In this document: piece by piece, positions 57,931 to 64,000 of the stretch
Position numbering within the stretch: position 1 is the first letter of the stretch
Layout of the letters: each line of letters starts with the position of its first letter
Assembly: GCA_027489175.1 (NCBI GenBank)
Contig: JAIYAE010000014.1
Span: 62,001 to 126,000, forward strand
Length of the DNA stretch: 64,000 nt
Reading direction: 5' to 3'
From: Rhodobacter sp.
GTDB taxonomy: Bacteria; Pseudomonadota; Alphaproteobacteria; Rhodobacterales; Rhodobacteraceae
The notes under the pieces: generated by a model
The model's database searches: none
Told to the model about the DNA's origin: nothing
The model's input: only the letters and a program-made list of their open reading frames with translations
Position numbers and translations under genes: made by a program

Positions 57931-60372
57931 ATGGCTGAATTTGCGCAGGCTAAGGTGGTGATCATCGGCGGGGGCGCGGTGGGGGCCTCGTCCTTGTATC
58001 ACCTGGCCAAGGCGGGCTGGACGGACTGCCTTCTGCTGGAAAAGAACGAGCTGACGGCGGGCAGCACCTGGCACGCGGCGGGCAACGTGCCGACGTTCTC
58101 CTCCTCATGGTCAATCATGAACATGCAGCGCTATTCGGCCAGCCTGTATCGGGGGCTGGGCGAGGCGGTCGGCTACCCGATGAACTACCATGTCACCGGG
58201 TCAGTGCGGCTGGGGCACAGCACCGAGCGCCTTCTGGAGTTCAAGAAGGTGGTCGGCATGGGCCGCTACCAGGGGATGGACCTTGATATCCTGTCGCCCG
58301 ATGACATTCGCAGCCGCTATCCCTTTGTCCAGACGCATGACCTGACCGGCGCGCTTTATGATCCCTATGACGGCGACATTGACCCCGCGCAACTGACCCA
58401 GGCCCTGGCGACCGGGGCCCGGGCCTTGGGCGCACGGATTGAACGGTTCTGCCCGGTGACGGCGGCCCGCTGGACGGGGGCAGACTGGATCCTGTCCACC
58501 CCGAAAGGCGATGTGCGGGCGGAGTATGTGGTGAACGCAGGCGGCTACTATGCCGCGCAGGTCGGGGCGCTCTTCGGTCGCCGGGTGCCGATGATGGTGA
58601 TGAGCCACCAGTACATGCTCTTCGACACCATCCCCGAGCTGGAGGCCTGGACGAAAGAGGTCGGACACAAGCTGCCGCTCCTGCGGGATGTCGACTCAAG
58701 CTACTACCTGCGGCAGGAAAAGATGGGCTTCAACCTTGGCCCCTATGAAAACCCCTGCCGCGCGCATTGGGCGACGCCGGATGACCCGTTCCCTGAGGAT
58801 TTCAGCTTTCAGCTCTTCCCGGATGACCTGGAACGGCTGGAGTTTCAGATCAACGATGCGATGGCGCGCGTGCCGCTTCTGCAGCAGGCGAACCTGACCA
58901 AAGTGATCAACGGACCCATCCCCTATACCCCCGACGGCAACCCCCTGATCGGCCCGATGCCGGGCGTGCCCAATGCATTTGAGGCCTGCGTCTTCACCTT
59001 CGGCATCTGCCAGGCAGGGGGGGCGGGCAAGGTGCTGGCCGAATGGGTGACCGAAGGCGCCACCGAATGGGACATGTGGTCCTGCGACCCGCGCCGCTTC
59101 ACCGGCTGGGAGGATCATGATTACTGCGTGAAGAAGGGGATGGAGGTTTATGGCCACGAATATGCCATGCACTTCCCGCATCACACTTGGCCCGAAGGCC
59201 GGATGAAGCGCGTCTCGGCCGTGCATGACCGGACAGCAGCGCTGGGCGCGCAGTTTGGCCCCTATAACGGATACGAGCGGGCCTTGTGGTACGCGCGTCC
59301 CGGCGACGACACATCAAACGACGCGCAGCGCACCTGGGCGCGCAAGGGCCCGTGGTTCGCCGCGGTGCAGGCCGAGTGTGAGGCCGTGCGCGACGCCTGC
59401 GGCATCCTCGACCTGCCGGGCTTTTCGCGGTTCCGCCTGACCGGGGCGGGGGCGGCAACCTGGCTTTCGACGCAGATCACCGGCAAACTGCCAGCGGTCG
59501 GCCGCCTTGGCCTCGCCTATTTCGCCGATGACAAGGGCCGGATCGTCACCGAAATGTCGGTCGCCCGGATGGCTGAGGATGAGATCCTGCTCATCACCGC
59601 CGCCACTGCCCAACTGCATGACCGCGGCTGGCTGGAACGTCACCTTGCCCCCGGCCTGACCCTGACCGATGAAAGCGCCGAATGGTCCTGCCAGATCCTG
59701 ACCGGCCCCAAGGCCCGCGCCGTACTGGACGCTGCGGGCACCGATGCCGATCTGACCAAAGGCTGGCTGACCCACCAGACCGCCCATATCGCGGGGCGTG
59801 AGGTGCGGCTGATGCGTGTCTCCTTCGCCGGGGAACTCGGCTGGGAAATCCACTCGCGCCTCGCCGACACCTCAGCAGTCTGGGATGCCGTGATGGCGGC
59901 AGGCAAGCCGATGGGCCTGAAACCCTTCGGCATGTTCGCGCTGAACTCCCTGCGGGTCGAAAAGGGCTACCGCGCGTGGAAGGGCGACCTCTCGACCGAC
60001 TATACCATCCTGCAGGGCGGGCTGGAGCGGTTCGTCGACTGGGCGAAACCCGCTTTCCGCGGCAAGCAGGCGCTGGAAGCGGAAAAGCAGCGCGGCGTGA
60101 CCAAGCGCTTCTGCACCCTCGTGATCGAGGCTGCCGACCATGACCCGCCCTACATGGCGACGATCTGGCATCAGGGGCAGGTGGTTGGGGAACTGACCAG
60201 CGGCTATTGGGGGCATCGCGTCAATGCCTGCATCGGGCTCGGCATGCTGCGGGCCGACCTGAACCAGCCGGGGCAGGGGGTCGAGGTCGAGATCTTCGGC
60301 ACGCGCCATCCCGCCACGGTTCAGGCCGACGCGCCCCTGTGGGACCCGAAGAACGAGCGCATCCGCGCATGA
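57931..60372 (+). CDS. FAD-dependent dehydrogenase with GcvT domain (dimethylglycine/sarcosine dehydrogenase type), copy 1
   Basis: An 813-residue two-domain enzyme. The N-terminal half is a DAO-type flavoprotein: VVIIGGGAVGASSLYHLAKAGW dinucleotide motif and TAGSTWHAAG with His48, where related enzymes attach FAD covalently. The C-terminal half (from about residue 430) is GcvT-like, binding tetrahydrofolate: GILDLPGFSRFRLTGAGAATWL, LRVEKGYRAWKGDLSTDYT, and YWGHRVNACIGLGML. Such proteins oxidise N-methyl amines (dimethylglycine, sarcosine) and pass the methyl carbon to folate. Substrate here is unknown. Its stop overlaps the reductase gene by four bases. Confidence 0.88.
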   Translation: MAEFAQAKVVIIGGGAVGASSLYHLAKAGWTDCLLLEKNELTAGSTWHAAGNVPTFSSSWSIMNMQRYSASLYRGLGEAVGYPMNYHVTGSVRLGHSTERLLEFKKVVGMGRYQGMDLDILSPDDIRSRYPFVQTHDLTGALYDPYDGDIDPAQLTQALATGARALGARIERFCPVTAARWTGADWILSTPKGDVRAEYVVNAGGYYAAQVGALFGRRVPMMVMSHQYMLFDTIPELEAWTKEVGHKLPLLRDVDSSYYLRQEKMGFNLGPYENPCRAHWATPDDPFPEDFSFQLFPDDLERLEFQINDAMARVPLLQQANLTKVINGPIPYTPDGNPLIGPMPGVPNAFEACVFTFGICQAGGAGKVLAEWVTEGATEWDMWSCDPRRFTGWEDHDYCVKKGMEVYGHEYAMHFPHHTWPEGRMKRVSAVHDRTAALGAQFGPYNGYERALWYARPGDDTSNDAQRTWARKGPWFAAVQAECEAVRDACGILDLPGFSRFRLTGAGAATWLSTQITGKLPAVGRLGLAYFADDKGRIVTEMSVARMAEDEILLITAATAQLHDRGWLERHLAPGLTLTDESAEWSCQILTGPKARAVLDAAGTDADLTKGWLTHQTAHIAGREVRLMRVSFAGELGWEIHSRLADTSAVWDAVMAAGKPMGLKPFGMFALNSLRVEKGYRAWKGDLSTDYTILQGGLERFVDWAKPAFRGKQALEAEKQRGVTKRFCTLVIEAADHDPPYMATIWHQGQVVGELTSGYWGHRVNACIGLGMLRADLNQPGQGVEVEIFGTRHPATVQADAPLWDPKNERIRA

Positions 60373-61406
60373 CCGCACGTCCCGCCTCCATGTCGGGCGT
60401 CCAGCTTGTCGGCCACGGCGGGCCGGACAAGCTGGTCTGGCGCGACGACATTCCCGTGCCGCGCCCCGGCCCGGGCGAGGTGCTGGTCAAGGTGCTGGCG
60501 GCGGGCGTGAACATGACCGACCTCAACACGCGCCTCGGCTGGTATGGCGACGAGGGTCGCGCGGCGGGCTGGGCGGGGGACTTGGCCTTTCCGCGCATCC
60601 AGGGCGCCGACCTTTGCGGGCGGATCGCGGCACTGGGCGACGGGGTCGAAGGCCTGCCCCTTGGCGCGCGGGTGATCTGCCCGACGAACCAGCATGAACC
60701 GACAGCGGACAACCCGATCCATTTCGTCTCGATCGGGTCGGAATTTGACGGGGCCTTCGCGCAATACTGCCTCGTCAAGGCGCGGCATCTGCATGATGTC
60801 AGCGCCTCGCCCCTGTCGGATGTCGAGATCGGCGCCATGCCCTGCGCCTATGGCACGGCGCATAACCTTTTGACCCGGGCCGGGGTGGCGCTCGCCGAGC
60901 GGGTGCTGGTCACCGGGGCGTCCGGTGGCGTCGGCCTTGCGGCGGTGCAACTGGCGCTTTTGCGCGGGGCTGAGGTTACGGCGCAATGCAGCCTTGCGAA
61001 AGCCGACCCGCTGCGCGCCATGGGGGCGCAGGTGCTGGCACGGGAAAGCACGCCCCCCGCCCGCCGGTTTGACGTGGTGATCGATGTCGTCGGGGGCGAT
61101 GGGTTCCAGGACCGTCTTGATGCCCTTCGTCCCGGGGGGCGCTATGCCACCAGTGGGGCTGTCGCGGGGCCGCAGGTCGCAGGCGATCTGCGCCGTATCT
61201 ACCTGAACGACCTTACCCTTTACGGCGCCACCCACCAGCCGCGCGAGGTCTTCGCGGGACTGGTCACCATCATCAACACCGCCCGCATCCGCCCGGTCGT
61301 GTCGCAGACCTACCCCCTCCGCGACATCGCCCGCGCACAAGATGACCTTGCCGCCGGGCGATTTCCCGGCAAACTCGTCCTCGTCCCACCGGAGTCCGCC
61401 CCATGA
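60369..61406 (+). CDS. MDR family NAD(P)H:quinone reductase-like protein
   Basis: A 345-residue medium-chain dehydrogenase/reductase. The N-terminal GroES-like domain contains VKVLAAGVNMTDLNTRLGWYG and PRIQGADLCGRIAALGDGVEGLPLG, and the nucleotide domain contains VLVTGASGGVGLAAVQLALLRGAEV. Catalytic zinc ligands are missing, which puts it among quinone-reductase-like enzymes. The ATG at 60369 overlaps the upstream stop. Lying between two paralogous FAD-dehydrogenases it may act on the same pathway, for example on an aldehyde or enone product, but this is inferred from position. Confidence 0.82.
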   Translation: MTARPASMSGVQLVGHGGPDKLVWRDDIPVPRPGPGEVLVKVLAAGVNMTDLNTRLGWYGDEGRAAGWAGDLAFPRIQGADLCGRIAALGDGVEGLPLGARVICPTNQHEPTADNPIHFVSIGSEFDGAFAQYCLVKARHLHDVSASPLSDVEIGAMPCAYGTAHNLLTRAGVALAERVLVTGASGGVGLAAVQLALLRGAEVTAQCSLAKADPLRAMGAQVLARESTPPARRFDVVIDVVGGDGFQDRLDALRPGGRYATSGAVAGPQVAGDLRRIYLNDLTLYGATHQPREVFAGLVTIINTARIRPVVSQTYPLRDIARAQDDLAAGRFPGKLVLVPPESAP

Positions 61407-63841
61407 CGATCCCCGCAAAAGCCCGTGCCGTGGTCATCGGTGGCGGCGTCTCCGGCTGCTCGGTGGCCTATCATCTGGCCAAGGCCGGCTGGACGGATGT
61501 CGTCCTTCTCGAACGCCGCAAGCTGACCTCGGGCACCACCTGGCATGCGGCAGGGCTGATCGGCCAGCTGCGCGGGTCCGCCAACATGACGCGTCTGGCC
61601 AAGTATTCTGCGGATTTGTATCGCGGACTTGAGACCGAGACCGGCGTTGCAACGGGGATGAAGCAGGTCGGCTCCATCTCGGTCGCGCTGACCCGTGAAC
61701 GGCATGAGGAACTGCTGCGCCAGGCCACGGTCGCCCGCATTTTTGACGTCGAAGTGCATGAGATTTCACCCGGTGAGGCGAAGGCCAAGTATCCCCACCT
61801 CAACATCGACGGTGTTGTTGGTGCCGTCGCACTGCCGCTTGATGGCCAATGCGACCCCGCCAACATCGCCATGGCCCTTGCCAAAGGCGCGCGGATGAAG
61901 GGCGCGAAGATCTTCGAAGGCACGCTCGTCACCAAGATCACCACCGCAGATGGCCGCGTCACGGGCGTCGATTATGAAACCGCCGAAGGCCCCGGCCACA
62001 TTGCCGCCGATGTCATCGTCAACTGCGGCGGCATGTGGGGCCGGGACCTTGCCGCCCAGAACGGCGTCACGCTGCCCCTGCACGCCTGTGAGCATTTCTA
62101 CCTGATCACCGAACCCGTCGCCGGGATCGACCTCAACCTCCCCGTCCTGCGCGTCCCCGACGAATGCGCCTATTACAAGCAGGACGCCGGGAAAATGATG
62201 CTGGGCGCGTTTGAGCCCGTCGCCAAACCCTGGGGCATGGGCGGCATCCGCAAGGATTTCGAATTCGACACCCTGCCCGAGGATTGGGACCACTTCATGC
62301 CCATCCTTGAGATGGCCACGAACCGCATGCCCCTCTTTGAAACCGCCGGCATCCACACCTTCTTCAACGGCCCGGAATCCTTCACCCCCGATGACCGCTA
62401 TTACCTTGGCGAAGCGCCCGAGGTGAAAGGCTACTGGATCGCCGCCGGCTACAACTCCATCGGCATCGTCAGTTCTGGCGGCGCGGGGCAGGCGCTGGCG
62501 CACTGGATCACCGAAGGTGAGCCGCCGTTCGATCTGTGGGAGGTGGACATCCGCCGCGCCCAGCCGTTCCAGAAGAACCGCCGCTACCTGAAAGAACGCG
62601 TGACCGAAACCCTCGGCCTCCTCTACGCCGACCACTTCCCCTACCGCCAGATGGCCACCGCGCGGGGCGTCCGCCGCTCGCCCATCCACGACCACCTGAA
62701 AGCCCGTGGCGCGGTCTTTGGTGAGGTTGCCGGCTGGGAACGCGCCAACTGGTTCGCCAACCCGGGGCAAGAGGCTGAATATCGCTATTCCTGGAAGCGG
62801 CAGAACTGGTTCGACAACCAGAAGGCCGAACATATGGCCGTGCGGGAAAAGGTCGGCCTTTTCGACATGACCAGCTTCGGCAAGATCCGGGTGGAAGGGC
62901 GCGATGCCTGCGCCTTCCTCAACCGCATCTCGTCCGCCCAAATGGATGTGGCGGCCGGGCGGATCGTCTACACCATGTTCCTCAATGATCGCGGCGGGAT
63001 AGAGGCTGATCTTACCGTAACGCGCCTGTCGGAAACCGCCTATCTGGCGGTGGTCCCAGGTGCCACGCTGCAACGCAACCTCGCCTGGATGCGGGCGCAG
63101 GTCGGCGATGATTTCGCCGTCATCACCGATGTGACCGCCGCCGAATCCGTCCTGTGCCTGATGGGCCCTGAGGCGCGCGATGTCCTTGCCAAAGTCTCGC
63201 CCAACGACTTCAGCAACGCCGCCCATCCCTTTGGCCAGGCGCGGGAAATCGAGATCGGCATGGCGCTTGCCCGCGCCCATCGCGTAACCTATGTCGGTGA
63301 GCTTGGGTGGGAGCTTTACGTCCCCACCGACCAGACAGCCCATGTCTTCGAGGCCCTGATCGAGGCGCAGCCGGACCTCAAGCTCTGCGGCCTCCACACG
63401 CTGGACAGCTGCCGGATCGAGAAGGCCTATCGCCACTGGGGCCACGACATCACCGATGAAGATCACGTGCTGGAAGCCGGCCTTGGCTTCACCGTCAGCC
63501 GTAAGAAGCCTGCCTTCATCGGCCGCGATGCGGTGCTGCGCCGCGAACAGCAAGGCCTTGATCGCCGGATGCTGCAATTCCGCCTGAAAGACCCTGAACC
63601 GCTCCTCTTCCACAACGAAGCCATTGTCCGCGATGGAAAAATTGTCGGTCCCGTCACCTCGGGCAACTACGGCCACTTCCTGGGCGGCGCGATCGGCCTT
63701 GGCTATGTCCCGGCCAAGGGGCAAACCGACGATGAGCTTCTTGGCGCGACCTATGAGATTGAGGTTGCAGGCAAGCGCCACGCCGCCATCGCTTCCCTTG
63801 CCCCGATGCATGACCCCGCCAGCGAACGGGTGCGCGCATGA
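61403..63841 (+). CDS. FAD-dependent dehydrogenase with GcvT domain, copy 2
   Basis: An 812-residue paralogue of the enzyme at 57931, with the same two-domain plan: VVIGGGVSGCSVAYHLAKAGW, TSGTTWHAAGLIGQLR (His48 at the same position, followed by an LIGQLR that the first copy lacks), and a folate-binding GcvT part ending LDSCRIEKAYRHWGHDITDEDHVLEAGLGFTVSRKKPAFIGRDAV. This copy is closer to classical dimethylglycine/sarcosine dehydrogenases. It overlaps its neighbours by four bases on both sides. Two such enzymes in one operon suggest stepwise removal of methyl groups or two related substrates. Confidence 0.9.
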   Translation: MTIPAKARAVVIGGGVSGCSVAYHLAKAGWTDVVLLERRKLTSGTTWHAAGLIGQLRGSANMTRLAKYSADLYRGLETETGVATGMKQVGSISVALTRERHEELLRQATVARIFDVEVHEISPGEAKAKYPHLNIDGVVGAVALPLDGQCDPANIAMALAKGARMKGAKIFEGTLVTKITTADGRVTGVDYETAEGPGHIAADVIVNCGGMWGRDLAAQNGVTLPLHACEHFYLITEPVAGIDLNLPVLRVPDECAYYKQDAGKMMLGAFEPVAKPWGMGGIRKDFEFDTLPEDWDHFMPILEMATNRMPLFETAGIHTFFNGPESFTPDDRYYLGEAPEVKGYWIAAGYNSIGIVSSGGAGQALAHWITEGEPPFDLWEVDIRRAQPFQKNRRYLKERVTETLGLLYADHFPYRQMATARGVRRSPIHDHLKARGAVFGEVAGWERANWFANPGQEAEYRYSWKRQNWFDNQKAEHMAVREKVGLFDMTSFGKIRVEGRDACAFLNRISSAQMDVAAGRIVYTMFLNDRGGIEADLTVTRLSETAYLAVVPGATLQRNLAWMRAQVGDDFAVITDVTAAESVLCLMGPEARDVLAKVSPNDFSNAAHPFGQAREIEIGMALARAHRVTYVGELGWELYVPTDQTAHVFEALIEAQPDLKLCGLHTLDSCRIEKAYRHWGHDITDEDHVLEAGLGFTVSRKKPAFIGRDAVLRREQQGLDRRMLQFRLKDPEPLLFHNEAIVRDGKIVGPVTSGNYGHFLGGAIGLGYVPAKGQTDDELLGATYEIEVAGKRHAAIASLAPMHDPASERVRA

Positions 63842-64000
63842 CCCTTTCCAAACGGCACCAGGCCTTTCACGACCTGCACCAGCAGGGCTGCTTCGTCATC
63901 CCCAACCCCTGGGACCGGGGATCAGCGCGGATGATGGCCGCCTTGGGCGCGCAGGCCCTTGCCACCAGTTCCGCCGCCCATGCCTTCACCCTCGGCCGCC
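63838..64000 (+). CDS. Isocitrate lyase/PEP mutase family protein, N-terminal part
   Basis: The window ends after 54 codons. The start ATG overlaps the stop of the dehydrogenase by four bases. The visible residues LHQQGCFVIPNPWDRGSARMMAALGAQALATSSAAHAF match the N-terminus of the family's oxaloacetate decarboxylase-like branch (xFVIPNPWDxGSAR). It would be the fourth gene of the LysR-controlled operon. Its specific reaction cannot be told from this fragment. Confidence 0.8.
   Translation, partial: MTLSKRHQAFHDLHQQGCFVIPNPWDRGSARMMAALGAQALATSSAAHAFTLGR

Noticed and set aside
61766..63811. Minus-strand frame of 681 codons opposite the second FAD dehydrogenase
   Set aside because: Antisense shadow; composition follows the codon bias of the real gene.

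Overview
The window looks like a chromosomal segment of a high-GC alphaproteobacterium, most likely a member of the Rhodobacteraceae (Rhodobacter/Tabrizicola/Gemmobacter type). Evidence: an eukaryote-like NADP isocitrate dehydrogenase, an IscR without the usual three-cysteine motif heading a suf operon, a GbpR/ChvE/GguABC-type sugar module, and a dispersed GAGGATATTTG intergenic element that I believe is common in this family. Genus and species cannot be fixed from the sequence alone. No prophage, transposase, integrase or CRISPR array was seen.

Layout. 1-10.4 kb is housekeeping: the 3' part of alaS, a DUF1330 protein, a class II amidotransferase, typA, two tandem YitT membrane proteins, a secreted glycine-rich protein with Gly4Ser repeats, icd, an HD hydrolase and an alpha/beta hydrolase. 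10.6-19.6 kb is the iron-sulfur assembly operon (iscR, cysteine desulfurase, sufB, sufC, sufD, sufS), interrupted by two methyltransferase-like genes and a Yip1 membrane-protein pair. It ends tail-to-tail with a subtilase autotransporter carrying a lipoprotein-type signal. After tRNA-Arg(CCG), 22-38.8 kb is a sugar block: a LysR regulator diverging from chvE-gguAB, then the enzymes of an oxidative L-arabinose/D-galactose route to 2-oxoglutarate, a mutarotase, a second galactofuranose-type ABC importer (ytfQRT-yjfF) and a GntR regulator.

38.9-42.5 kb is a manganese/iron ABC importer with a Fur/Mur-type operator. 42.6-45.9 kb is a coupled methyltransferase-glycosyltransferase-SDR operon. A SqrR/BigR-like persulfide sensor, a PHP phosphoesterase and a YdeI-like protein follow. 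48-54.6 kb is histidine utilisation (hutU, hutH, hutI on minus; hutF, hutC on plus) with a HutC-type operator between the divergent arms; hutG is absent. 54.6-56.8 kb has two surface-glycan genes. From 56.9 kb to the end, a LysR gene diverges from an ATGA-coupled operon: two paralogous FAD/GcvT dehydrogenases, an MDR reductase between them, and the start of an isocitrate lyase/PEP mutase-family gene.

Most operons are tightly coupled by 1-4 base overlaps. The least explained pieces are the paired dehydrogenase operon at the right end, the non-Suf genes inside the suf operon, the lower-GC protease domain of the autotransporter, an AT-rich palindrome island inside the first desulfurase gene, and the dispersed hairpin plus GAGGATATTTG element.
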